This document shows, in pieces, positions 22,202 through 30,059 of a stretch of DNA of 30,059 bases. The notes beneath the pieces are model-generated. The model was given only the letters and a program-made list of their open reading frames with translations. It searched no databases and was not told the DNA's origin. Origin of the DNA: Bacillota bacterium (GTDB taxonomy: Bacteria; Bacillota; Clostridia; Lachnospirales; Lachnospiraceae); NCBI GenBank assembly GCA_023418475.1, contig JAEZZO010000075.1, forward strand, positions 1 through 30,059, read 5' to 3'. How positions within the stretch are numbered: the first letter of the stretch is position 1; every line of letters begins with the position of its first letter. The translations under genes were made by a program, and so were the position numbers.

Positions 22202-23497
22202 TTACTCGGCAATTCGAGATACTGCAACATAGATCCCGGAAAGCTTATACCAGGTGGGAAGATCAACAATTCCGCTGGCTGGAAGATCAAAAGTTTGCTG
22301 AAATATCTTTACGGAATTTGCAGTTTGATCATTAAACTGACCATTCACTGCTACTTTTGGTATAGCAGGATATTTTTCGGATATTTTATTCAACTGTTCT
22401 TGAACGGTTCGTACATTCTGTCCTGTGGCACCAATAGTTAAATTTGCTCCGGGCCAGGAAGATGGTACACCAGATACTTCCATTGCTGTATTAATATAGA
22501 TAGAATCTCCATAGAAGTGACGAAGAATTTCAATTGCTGAAAGTCCCTGGTCACCAAGTGTTTTAGAGCCCCATTGTGTCATCCAGTTCGGGCACTGTGT
22601 CCGGTTACCGTCGCAGTATTGTGTCAATATGGGCTGCTTTATGTTTGGCCGGGATAAATAATTATTAAAAATCTGATCTACCGTTAAGCCGATATTACTG
22701 AAAACATTTCTCCCCGGAATCCATTTATGGTCAAATGCAGTGGAAGAGGTTATAGTAAAATTAAACCCTTGGTTACGATACCATTCTGTAAAGACACGGT
22801 TTAGTGTAAAGGATAAAATGGCAAGTACATTGGCTGTAATGGTTGCTTCCGGCCAGGTGGAATAAATCTCACTGGAAGCAACATTTTTAATGTAATCACG
22901 GAATCTTATATAATAATTTGCGGCAGTAGTATCGGTAGGCGGTCCGTCATGTACAACGACATATTCGGGAATAACTACCTTACTTAATACTATTTCACCG
23001 GACTCTTTGGTTGCCTTTACCTCAGCTTCGGCAATCTTTGGAGGATAATCCCCAAATAGTGTGTGAGGCGGAATTACAAATAACTCTGCAGTTGACTGGG
23101 GGCTGACAGCCTGCAGAGAGGATTCCTGCAATGCTGTTATAGTGGGAAAAATCTCGGCATTCTGGACAACAACCGGTTCAAAACCCTCGGAGGTTATCTT
23201 TATCCTATATTCTGAATAAGGTTGTGAAGTGGATGGCTCTTGACTATAGTCAATGGAGGGAGCTGGAAGTTCCACTTCTCCTGTCAAACCGGAAGAATCA
23301 GTCTTCAATTCTTCCAGAACAGTATCAGGTACAGATGTAGAGGATATTGTAACGGTCGCATTTGCGACAGGCGCAAGACCGGTAGTGGTGGCCCTTACTC
23401 TTAAGCGTCCTGTGGACTGTGTCTCCATTTGCGTAGGATATACTCTGTGATTTCTATTTGCATTTTTACCTATAAAGTGAGAATTTATACTGTACAT
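22202..23497 (-). CDS. SpoIID-like protein with peptidoglycan-binding domain (paralogue 2)
   Basis: The 431-residue protein has three parts. Residues 20-115 are a beta-sandwich of carboxypeptidase-regulatory type (GRLRVRATTTGLAPVANATV, then TDSSG). Residues 175-330 contain YIKNVASSEI, TWPEATITANVLAILSFTLN and TAFDHKW, resembling the SpoIID lytic-transglycosylase fold, plus a conserved Cys pair (295, 302). Residues 352-428 are a PG_binding_1 repeat (IGATGQNVRTVQEQLN ... VNGQFNDQTANSVKIFQQ, cited in parts). No signal peptide is visible. GGAGA sits 8 nt before the ATG. It lies 57 nt behind a close paralogue on the same strand. A role in spore cortex or coat peptidoglycan is inference; the SpoIID link is from motif similarity only. 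Confidence 0.75.
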   Translation of the reverse strand: MYSINSHFIGKNANRNHRVYPTQMETQSTGRLRVRATTTGLAPVANATVTISSTSVPDTVLEELKTDSSGLTGEVELPAPSIDYSQEPSTSQPYSEYRIKITSEGFEPVVVQNAEIFPTITALQESSLQAVSPQSTAELFVIPPHTLFGDYPPKIAEAEVKATKESGEIVLSKVVIPEYVVVHDGPPTDTTAANYYIRFRDYIKNVASSEIYSTWPEATITANVLAILSFTLNRVFTEWYRNQGFNFTITSSTAFDHKWIPGRNVFSNIGLTVDQIFNNYLSRPNIKQPILTQYCDGNRTQCPNWMTQWGSKTLGDQGLSAIEILRHFYGDSIYINTAMEVSGVPSSWPGANLTIGATGQNVRTVQEQLNKISEKYPAIPKVAVNGQFNDQTANSVKIFQQTFDLPASGIVDLPTWYKLSGIYVAVSRIAE

Positions 23498-23554
23498 AAC
23501 GGTTCTCCGGAAGTGTATTCATTATTAAAATATGAAGTAATCCGCCAGTTGTGA

Positions 23555-24853
23555 TTACAATTCTGCTATTCGTGTGACTGCCACATAAATAGCAGATATT
23601 TTATACCAGGTTCCTATATCAACAATACCAGTTACGGGAAGGCCAAATATTTGCTGAAATGCTTTTACGGCTGCTGCTGTTTTTGGACCGAAGGCACCGT
23701 CAACAGCAATCGCCGGGATAGCAGTATAAACCTGCCCGATGCGGTTAAGCTGCTCCTGTATCATTCTTACATTAGGGCCGCTTGAGCCGGTCGTGAGGTT
23801 ATTGCCGGGCCATGATCTGGGAACACCGGATACCTCAGTAGCTGTATTAATATAAATGGAATTACCATAATAATTACGAAGAATTTGTATTGCAGTAAGT
23901 CCCTGATCTCCAAGTGTTTTAGATCCCCATTGGCTCAGCCAGCCAGGGCATTGAGTTCTGGCTCCATCACAATATTGTGTTAGAATAGGCTGTTTTACAT
24001 TTGGACGAGATAAATAATTTACAAAAACACTGTCTACCAGAACACCAATATTACTGTAAATATTTCTTCCCCGAATCCATTTGTGATCATAAGCAGTTGA
24101 AGAGGTTATCGTAAAGTTATAACCCTGATTTCGGTACCATTCCGTATATACGCGGTTTAATGTAAAGGATAAAATTGCAAGAATATTAGCATAAATGGTT
24201 GATTCAGGCCACGTAGCATAGATCTCACTGCTTGCAACATTTTTAATATAATCGCGAAAACGGACATAATAATTCTGTGCGGCAACCGTTGGAGCAGCAT
24301 CATGTACAATCATATACTCCGGTATCACTACACGGGAAAGAACAATTTCTCCGGTTTCATTCGTCGGTTTTATCTCAGCTTCCGGAATTTTTGGCGGATA
24401 GTCCCCGTAGAGAGTATGTGGACCAATATCAAATACCTCCTCTGCACCGGTGGGCTCTACGGCTGCCGGATTTAATGTGGAGGGCTGCTCAGCCAATACA
24501 TCCGGTAATATCTGTATATCGTTAAATACGGTATATTCAAAATTAGGAGCAGAGATACGAACATCATAAAGAGAATAAGGCTGTGGCTCGGAAGGTGCCA
24601 GACTATAATCAAGAGGTGGAGCGGATAGTTCTATAATAGGTGATAATCCGGAGGAATCGGTTGTAATTTGTTCGATAATGGTGTTGGGGTCATTTGGCGG
24701 TGTAATGGATATGGATGCATTAGCGATCGGAACCTCACCTAGGGTGGTGGTACGGACCCTGAGCTTACCGGTTGATTGTGTATCCATCTGGGTAGGATAA
24801 ACTCTTATGTAAGGTGAGCTTTTTTCGTAGTAGGGGGAATTTATCGTTTTCAT
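23555..24853 (-). CDS. SpoIID-like protein with peptidoglycan-binding domain (paralogue 1)
   Basis: This 432-residue protein is the first gene of a two-gene minus-strand unit and is closely similar along its whole length to its downstream neighbour. The layout is the same: VYPTQMDTQSTGKLRVRT and a beta-sandwich, then YPPKIPEAEIKPTNETGEIV, the core with YIKNVASSEIYATWPES and TAYDHKWIRGR, a conserved Cys pair in QYCDGARTQCPGW, and a C-terminal peptidoglycan-binding repeat (VDGAFGPKTAAAVKAFQQ). GAGGA precedes the ATG by about 7 nt. No export signal is seen, which would suit synthesis in the mother cell and assembly on the forespore. Clear tandem duplication. Substrate and catalytic activity are unproven. 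Confidence 0.76.
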   Translation of the reverse strand: MKTINSPYYEKSSPYIRVYPTQMDTQSTGKLRVRTTTLGEVPIANASISITPPNDPNTIIEQITTDSSGLSPIIELSAPPLDYSLAPSEPQPYSLYDVRISAPNFEYTVFNDIQILPDVLAEQPSTLNPAAVEPTGAEEVFDIGPHTLYGDYPPKIPEAEIKPTNETGEIVLSRVVIPEYMIVHDAAPTVAAQNYYVRFRDYIKNVASSEIYATWPESTIYANILAILSFTLNRVYTEWYRNQGYNFTITSSTAYDHKWIRGRNIYSNIGVLVDSVFVNYLSRPNVKQPILTQYCDGARTQCPGWLSQWGSKTLGDQGLTAIQILRNYYGNSIYINTATEVSGVPRSWPGNNLTTGSSGPNVRMIQEQLNRIGQVYTAIPAIAVDGAFGPKTAAAVKAFQQIFGLPVTGIVDIGTWYKISAIYVAVTRIAEL

Positions 24854-25048
24854 AGATTTTCCTCAATATATGGTTTTTATATCAACTTATGTGCCCAATT
24901 ATAAAGTGTGAAGATAACCGGCAAAAAACTTATTGTTTTATGAGGAATCTGACACAGGGAGCAGCGGTGAATAAAAATAGAAGACGCCAGGAAGATAGAA
25001 TTTATTAATATAAGTAATAAATAAATCGAAGTTTATTTTTAAAACTAC

Positions 25049-25077
25049 TTGCTATTTTGAAATAGATATGGTAAAAT
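25049..25077 (+). promoter_or_regulatory. candidate promoter of carAB
   Basis: TTGCTA (25049-25054), 17-nt spacer, TAAAAT (25072-25077). Transcription would start near 25084, leaving a leader of about 185 nt that contains an attenuator-like hairpin. The rest of 24854-25048 shows nothing recognisable. Confidence 0.55.
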
Positions 25078-25131
25078 CATAAAAATTGATTAGAAAAAAT
25101 GAATATTTATGCATCTATAATTTATATTAAT

Positions 25132-25197
25132 AAAAGAATCAAAATTGGTAGGTTGGCAATGGAATATCGCCATTGCGGGTTTGTATTCTTTTTTTTT
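25132..25197 (+). promoter_or_regulatory. attenuator-type terminator in the carAB leader
   Basis: An inner hairpin GCAATGG (25156-25162), loop AATATCG, CCATTGC (25170-25176) lies within an outer stem AAAAGAAT (25132-25139) / ATTCTTTT (25185-25192), ending in a run of nine T (25189-25197). No gene lies upstream on this strand, so it should act within the carAB leader. No PyrR binding-loop consensus or T-box is seen. Confidence 0.65.
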
Positions 25198-25269
25198 GCG
25201 AAAAAACAGTAACAAGAAAAGAAAAATTGCTCAGTTAAGCCGCCGCAAGCGGAAGAAATGGAGGATACA

Positions 25270-26352
25270 ATGAAAGCGTTCTTAATTCTTGAGGATGGTA
25301 ATGTCTTTACGGGAGAGAGCATCGGAGCACAGAAGGAGATAATCAGCGAAATCGTATTTAACACGGGTATGACAGGTTATCTTGAGGTACTGACTGATCC
25401 TTCCTATGCAGGTCAGAGTGTAGTAATGACATATCCATTAATCGGAAATTACGGTATCTGTCATGAGGATATGGAATCACACAAACCCTGGCTGGATGGA
25501 TTTATTGTAAGAGAATTATCCAGAATACCGAGTAATTTTCGTAATGAGGAGAGTATTCAAAGCTTTTTGGAACGAAACGGCATTCCAGGAGTTGCCGGAA
25601 TAGATACCAGAGCCTTGGTAAAGCTTCTGAGAAATAAAGGAACCATGAACGGCATGATCACTACCAATGAGAATTATAATCTTGATGAAGTTCTGGCAAA
25701 GCTAAATCAATATAAAGTGGAAAAGGTTGTAGCAAAAACCTCAACGAAAGAAGTAAAGGTAATTCCGGCTGTTGGTGTTACAAAATATAAAGTAGCGCTG
25801 ATGGATTATGGCTTAAAGAATAATATACCCAGATGTCTTGCAAAGCGGGGCTGTGAAGTTACCATCTATCCTGCATTTACAAAGGCAGAAGAAGTACTAA
25901 AAAACAATCCGGATGGAATTATGCTGTCAAATGGTCCTGGAGATCCCAAAGAATGTACTGAAATTATAGCAGAAGTGAAGAATATGTTTGATAGTTCGGT
26001 TCCGATTTTTGCAATTTGTCTTGGACATCAGCTGTTAGCGCTGGCAAATGGCGGTGATACCGAGAAAATGAAATACGGTCATCGTGGTGCAAATCATCCG
26101 GTTAAGGATCTGAAAACAGGGAGAGTATATATTTCCACACAAAATCATGGCTATATGGTTAAGGGTGACAGTTTAGATGCGGATAAAGCAGAGGTAAGCT
26201 TTGTGAATGTCAATGACAGGACGGTAGAAGGAATGCATTATCTTGGTAAAAATGTATTTTCTGTTCAATTCCATCCGGAAGCATGTGCAGGCCCAAGAGA
26301 CAGCGAATTCCTTTTTGATGAGTTTCTTAATATGATGGAGGTGCAGAAATAA
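25270..26352 (+). CDS. carA: carbamoyl-phosphate synthase small (glutaminase) subunit
   Basis: CarA hydrolyses glutamine and passes ammonia to CarB for carbamoyl phosphate, the precursor of arginine and pyrimidines. The protein is 360 residues. The N-terminal CPSase domain begins AFLILEDGNVFTGESIG and contains VFNTGMTGYLEVLTDPSY. The class I glutaminase domain follows, with LSNGPGDP, nucleophile Cys in FAICLGHQLLAL, and FHPEACAGP with the catalytic His and Glu/Ala context. ATG 25270 follows GGAGG (25260-25264); an ATG four codons earlier overlaps that ribosome binding site. Its TAA overlaps the carB ATG by one base. Confidence 0.96.
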   Translation: MKAFLILEDGNVFTGESIGAQKEIISEIVFNTGMTGYLEVLTDPSYAGQSVVMTYPLIGNYGICHEDMESHKPWLDGFIVRELSRIPSNFRNEESIQSFLERNGIPGVAGIDTRALVKLLRNKGTMNGMITTNENYNLDEVLAKLNQYKVEKVVAKTSTKEVKVIPAVGVTKYKVALMDYGLKNNIPRCLAKRGCEVTIYPAFTKAEEVLKNNPDGIMLSNGPGDPKECTEIIAEVKNMFDSSVPIFAICLGHQLLALANGGDTEKMKYGHRGANHPVKDLKTGRVYISTQNHGYMVKGDSLDADKAEVSFVNVNDRTVEGMHYLGKNVFSVQFHPEACAGPRDSEFLFDEFLNMMEVQK

Positions 26353-29300
26353 TGCCAAGAATTGAAAGCATAAAAAAAGTATTGGTAATCGGTTCGGGTC
26401 CAATTATTATCGGCCAGGCGGCGGAATTTGATTATGCGGGAACCCAGGCCTGCCGTTCCCTGAAGGAAGAAGGAATTTGCGTTGTTTTAGTAAACTCTAA
26501 TCCTGCAACCATCATGACAGATAAAGAAATAGCAGATATCGTTTATATTGAGCCTCTGACGCCGGATTTTGTAAAGAGAATTATTTTAAAGGAAAAACCA
26601 GACAGTGTGCTTCCCACACTTGGTGGACAGGCTGCGCTTAATATTGCTATGGAGCTGGAAGAGTCCGGTTTCCTGAAGGAAAATGATGTAAAGCTAATCG
26701 GTACGACATCAGAAACCATAAAAAAGGCTGAGGACCGTCTGGAATTTAAAACCACCATGGAGAAAATCGGCGAGCCCTGCGCTCCTAGTACGGTTGTAAC
26801 AACGGTTGATGCTGCACTTGCATTTGCAGATACGATCGGTTATCCGGTAGTGGTACGTCCGGCTTATACCTTAGGTGGAAGCGGCGGCGGTATCGCGGAA
26901 ACAATGGAAGAACTGGAAGACATCTGTACCAACGGACTTCGTTTAAGCCGTGTAGGCCAGTGCCTGATCGAGCGTTCCATTGCAGGCTGGAAGGAAATTG
27001 AATATGAGGTAATGCGGGATGGTAACGGTAACTGTATCACCGTATGTAATATGGAAAATATTGATCCGGTTGGTGTTCATACCGGTGACAGTATCGTAGT
27101 GGCGCCCTCTCAAACGATGGGAGATAAGGAATATCAGATGCTTCGAAGTTCTGCACTTAATATCATTACAGAGCTTGGAATTACAGGTGGATGTAATGTG
27201 CAGTATGCGCTACACCCGGATACCTTTGAGTACTGTGTAATCGAAGTAAATCCCCGTGTAAGCCGTTCCTCAGCGCTGGCATCCAAGGCAACCGGCTATC
27301 CGATTGCCAAGGTAGCCGCTAAAATAGCACTTGGTTATCACCTGGATGAAATTCAGAATGCTGTTACAAAGAAGACCTATGCCAGCTTTGAACCAACTCT
27401 GGACTATGTTGTAGTGAAGATTCCGAAATGGCCATTTGATAAATTCATCACGGCAAAGAGATTACTGACGACCCAGATGAAAGCAACCGGCGAGGTAATG
27501 TCGATCAGTACTAACTTTGAAGCTGCGCTTATGAAGGCACTCCGTTCCTTGGAACAAAATATTTACAGCTTAAAGTATGGTCATTATGAGGAGAAGACGA
27601 TCGAGGAAATCCACAAGGAACTGTATCAGATTGATGACAGACGTCTTTTTGTTATAGCTGAGGCAATCCGAAGAGGTATCACCTTTGATGAAATCCATGC
27701 CATAACAAAGATTGATAAATGGTTTATTGATAAAATCTCTAATCTGGTGGAAATGGAGCAGGAACTTGCTGCAAAACCGCTATCCGTAGAATTACTCAAT
27801 AAGGCAAAGATACTTGGCTTCCCGGATCGTGTAATTGCTGAACTGACTGGTAAACCTGCCAAGGAAATAAAGGAATTTCGTAAACAGAACGGAATTATTG
27901 CCGCCTATAAAATGGTTGATACCTGTGCGGCTGAATTTGACGCAGAGACACCGTATTATTATTCCACCTTTGGAAGCTTTAATGAAGTGGAGCAGACAAG
28001 CGGAAAGAAGAAGATTATGGTGCTAGGCTCCGGTCCGATCCGTATCGGCCAGGGTATTGAATTTGACTATTGTTCGGTTCATAGTGTATGGGCTTTGTCA
28101 AAGAGTGGCTGTGAGACAATTATAGTCAATAACAATCCGGAAACAGTAAGTACCGACTTTGATATCGCCGATAAACTATATTTTGAGCCGTTGACACCGG
28201 AGGATGTAGAGAATATTGTAGATATGGAAAAACCGGACGGAGCAGTGGTTCAGTTTGGCGGACAGACTGCAATTAAGCTGACCGAAGCACTTCTTAAAAT
28301 GGGTGTTCCGATCCTTGGAACCTCAGCTGCGGATGTAGACGCAGCGGAGGACCGTGAGTTATTCGATCAGATCCTTGAAAAGTGTAAAATCCCAAGACCT
28401 GCAGGAAAAACAGTATTTACAACCGAAGAAGCTCTTGCGGCTGCTAATGAGCTTGGTTATCCGGTACTTGTCCGTCCCTCCTATGTTCTTGGCGGTCAGG
28501 GTATGCAGATCGCAATTTCTGATGCAGACATCGTGGAATTCATGAAAATTATTAACATGACAGTACAGGAGCATCCGATCCTAGTTGATAAATATCTGAT
28601 GGGCATGGAAGTTGAAGTAGATGCGGTATGTGACGGTGAGGATATCTTAATACCAGGTGTTATGGAGCATATCGAAAGAGCCGGAATACATTCCGGAGAC
28701 AGTATCTCCGTGTATCCTTCTCAGAATATCAGTGCCAAGGTAAAGGCCGATATCGTGGATTATACAAAGAAGCTTGCCAATTCCCTACACGTAGTAGGAT
28801 TAATAAATATACAGTTTATTGTATATAAAGAAGAAGTATATGTCATTGAGGTTAATCCACGTTCCAGCCGTACGGTACCGTATATCAGTAAGGTTACTTC
28901 TCTTCCGATTGTAGATATTGCGACGAAGGTAATTCTCGGAGATACGATCAAATCCCTTGGGTACACACCTGGATTATGGCCGGAATCAGAATATATTGCA
29001 ATTAAGATGCCGGTATTCTCCTTTGAGAAGCTGCGCGGTGCGGAGACCAGCCTGGGACCAGAAATGAAATCCACCGGTGAATGCCTTGGAATAGCAAAGA
29101 CATACCATGAAGCATTATACAAAGCATTTGCGGGAGCGGGTATTAATCTTCCGAAGTATAAGAAAATGATCATGACAGTTAATAAAGCTGACCGAGCAGA
29201 GGCGGTTGTTCTGGGACGTAGACTGGCAGCTCTTGGCTATCAGATTTATGCAACCAGGGGAACGGCAGCAGCACTCATTGAGAATGGTGTTCCGGCAACC

Positions 29301-29546
29301 AAAATTGATAAGATTGAACAGGGCTCTCCGAATATTCTGGATTTGATCTTAAGTCATGAAATCGATATGGTCATTAATACACCGACGCAGGGCCGCGATA
29401 AAACGAGAGACGGCTTCTTAATCCGCCGTACCTCAATAGAAACCGGTGTTACCTGCTTTACCGCTCTTGATACGGCAAGTGCATTGTTAACCAGTATGGA
29501 AAGCGATAATAGCGATATAACATTAGTAGATATAGCGAAAATCTGA
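26352..29546 (+). CDS. carB: carbamoyl-phosphate synthase large subunit
   Basis: CarB makes carbamoyl phosphate from bicarbonate, ammonia and two ATP. The 1064-residue protein is close to the usual length and shows the expected internal duplication: two halves starting with SGPIIIGQAAEFDYAGTQ and SGPIRIGQGIEFDYCSVH, each with an ATP-grasp domain (PVVVRPAYTLGGSGGG in the first, PVLVRPSYVLGGQGMQ in the second) and a metal-binding IEVNPR motif. The oligomerisation region joins them. The C-terminal 130 residues are the MGS-like allosteric domain (VLGRRLAALGYQIYATRGTA), where UMP or ornithine acts in other bacteria. GGAGG is 11 nt before the ATG, which overlaps the carA stop. Confidence 0.98.
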   Translation: MPRIESIKKVLVIGSGPIIIGQAAEFDYAGTQACRSLKEEGICVVLVNSNPATIMTDKEIADIVYIEPLTPDFVKRIILKEKPDSVLPTLGGQAALNIAMELEESGFLKENDVKLIGTTSETIKKAEDRLEFKTTMEKIGEPCAPSTVVTTVDAALAFADTIGYPVVVRPAYTLGGSGGGIAETMEELEDICTNGLRLSRVGQCLIERSIAGWKEIEYEVMRDGNGNCITVCNMENIDPVGVHTGDSIVVAPSQTMGDKEYQMLRSSALNIITELGITGGCNVQYALHPDTFEYCVIEVNPRVSRSSALASKATGYPIAKVAAKIALGYHLDEIQNAVTKKTYASFEPTLDYVVVKIPKWPFDKFITAKRLLTTQMKATGEVMSISTNFEAALMKALRSLEQNIYSLKYGHYEEKTIEEIHKELYQIDDRRLFVIAEAIRRGITFDEIHAITKIDKWFIDKISNLVEMEQELAAKPLSVELLNKAKILGFPDRVIAELTGKPAKEIKEFRKQNGIIAAYKMVDTCAAEFDAETPYYYSTFGSFNEVEQTSGKKKIMVLGSGPIRIGQGIEFDYCSVHSVWALSKSGCETIIVNNNPETVSTDFDIADKLYFEPLTPEDVENIVDMEKPDGAVVQFGGQTAIKLTEALLKMGVPILGTSAADVDAAEDRELFDQILEKCKIPRPAGKTVFTTEEALAAANELGYPVLVRPSYVLGGQGMQIAISDADIVEFMKIINMTVQEHPILVDKYLMGMEVEVDAVCDGEDILIPGVMEHIERAGIHSGDSISVYPSQNISAKVKADIVDYTKKLANSLHVVGLINIQFIVYKEEVYVIEVNPRSSRTVPYISKVTSLPIVDIATKVILGDTIKSLGYTPGLWPESEYIAIKMPVFSFEKLRGAETSLGPEMKSTGECLGIAKTYHEALYKAFAGAGINLPKYKKMIMTVNKADRAEAVVLGRRLAALGYQIYATRGTAAALIENGVPATKIDKIEQGSPNILDLILSHEIDMVINTPTQGRDKTRDGFLIRRTSIETGVTCFTALDTASALLTSMESDNSDITLVDIAKI

Positions 29547-29639
29547 TAGAAATCATGTGATTTATAGGTTGAGTTATCCGAAATTCTATAAATATTTCAC
29601 TTGTACAATACAAAGAATTTAATTATTCAGTGCATATTA

Positions 29640-29683
29640 AATAAGAGAATGACTTTAATATTTCATATAGTCATTCTCTTATT
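29640..29683 (+). terminator. terminator of carAB
   Basis: AATAAGAGAATGACT (29640-29654) pairs perfectly with AGTCATTCTCTTATT (29669-29683), loop 14 nt. The T-run is poor on the plus strand, but the 15-bp stem is strong. It lies 94 nt after carB. Confidence 0.7.
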
Positions 29684-29785
29684 GTATTTATATAAATATA
29701 TTCTTTCGTTGTAAAATTTTATAAAAATATTCAAATGAATTAAAATATATTATACTTGCATTATGTTTATTAATCCTGTAGATAA

Positions 29786-29857
29786 GAAGGAGATTATAAT
29801 TCACCAAGCTTTCAAGAATTCATTACAGAATTGGTAAAACGTTTAGATGCAGCATAA
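29786..29857 (+). pseudogene. start-less coding remnant
   Basis: Between two stops this frame reads EGDYNSPSFQEFITELVKR and LDAA then TAA, protein-like but with no start codon. A good AAGGAG lies at its beginning, as if the ATG behind it had been lost. Family not recognised; could be chance. Confidence 0.22.
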
Positions 29858-29894
29858 ATGCTCGTTTATTTTACATAGAACGAATACAGAATTT

Positions 29895-29923
29895 AAAAAA
29901 GATGTCAATATGACATCTTTTTT
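29895..29923 (+). terminator. intrinsic terminator used as intron insertion target
   Basis: GATGTCA (29901-29907), loop ATA, TGACATC (29911-29917), flanked by six A and six T. The group II intron begins 5 nt after the T-run. Confidence 0.82.
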
Positions 29924-29928
29924 ATTAA

Positions 29929-30059
29929 GTGCGCCCGGCGGGCGCACGTTTCAACGGGTGTAAGTCCCGAGTCCGCCTGGTAGTAGGAAGGACATAGCCA
30001 ATGGCAAGGGTGTCGTGGGTGACTACGAATCTGAAGGAAGCCGGATGGCAAATCTCTGG
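29929..30059 (+). mobile_element. group II intron, 5' end (bacterial class C-like), runs past the window
   Basis: The sequence starts GTGCGCCCGG and continues with blocks typical of group IIC domain I: GGGTGTAAGTCCCGA, AAGGACATAGCC, GCAAGGGTGTCGTGG, GAATCTGAAGGAAGC and CGGATGGCAAA. These match, by memory, the layout of the Oceanobacillus iheyensis IIC intron. It sits 5 nt after an intrinsic terminator, the preferred target of class C introns. Base composition is clearly richer in G+C than the flank. The reverse transcriptase ORF and domains V and VI would be beyond 30059. Confidence 0.87.

Noticed and set aside
25084..25260. PyrR binding site in the carAB leader
   Set aside because: No match to the PyrR loop consensus; only a terminator-like hairpin is seen.
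28760..29173. Long minus-strand frame (137 codons) inside carB
   Set aside because: Shadow of the highly conserved carB coding strand.
1..30059. CRISPR array, prophage or insertion sequence with transposase
   Set aside because: No regularly spaced repeats, phage structural genes or transposase frames were seen; the only mobile element is the intron at the right edge.

Overview
The window looks like chromosomal DNA from a spore-forming, low-GC anaerobe of the Clostridia, most likely Lachnospiraceae. Supporting signs are AT-rich intergenic DNA, strong GGAGG ribosome binding sites, the order rlmB-sigH-tRNA-Thr, CIRCE-controlled groESL, a TPP-riboswitch thiT, a bacterial-type glnS, and families that are common in this group (DUF1848, DUF2225, DUF3810, DUF6062). 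Species cannot be fixed from the sequence alone.

Layout. 1-1928: the end of a dTDP-rhamnose cluster (rfbC, rfbD). 2061-3734: rlmB, the sporulation sigma gene sigH, tRNA-Thr and a terminator. 3735-5571: an accessory, decaying stretch. It holds a 17-codon Cys/Arg micro-ORF on the minus strand with its own terminator, and a divergent MocR regulator/EamA exporter pair whose shared promoter and both 5' ends are missing. 5638-7379: tRNA-Pro with an unusual AGG anticodon, a GNAT acetyltransferase overlapping a DUF1848 protein. 7426-10584: a methionine ABC importer (metNIQ) preceded by a sigma-A promoter, a 38-codon Met/Cys-rich leader ORF and a terminator, which looks like a translation-coupled attenuator. 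10725-15664: a DUF3810 membrane metallopeptidase candidate, glnS, a structured RNA of about 114 nt, and two Cys-rich proteins (DUF2225, DUF6062). 16022-18203: CIRCE-groES-groEL. 18222-21294: VOC protein, intact MocR regulator, TPP riboswitch and thiT. 21495-24853: an unrecognised Cys-rich protein, then two tandem minus-strand paralogues with a SpoIID-like core and a peptidoglycan-binding domain. 25049-29683: carAB behind an apparent attenuator. 29895-30059: a terminator followed at once by the 5' end of a group II (IIC-like) intron that runs off the window.

Most genes are housekeeping or biosynthetic and sit in short operons. Regulation is unusually readable: HrcA/CIRCE for chaperonins, TPP for thiamine uptake, a probable Met/Cys-codon attenuator for methionine uptake, and a probable attenuator for carbamoyl phosphate synthesis. 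The best candidates for something undescribed are the Cys3-Arg8-Cys3 micro-peptide at 4286-4339, the Met/Cys leader at 7504-7620 and the structured RNA at 13851-13964.

Stretches over 300 bases without an intact gene: 1-360 (a rfbC promoter candidate and a possible gene end), 3657-4285 (terminators and a doubtful small ORF), 15665-16135 (terminator, promoter, CIRCE), 21107-21494 (terminator only), 24854-25269 (carA promoter and attenuator), 29547-29928 (two terminators and a start-less coding remnant).
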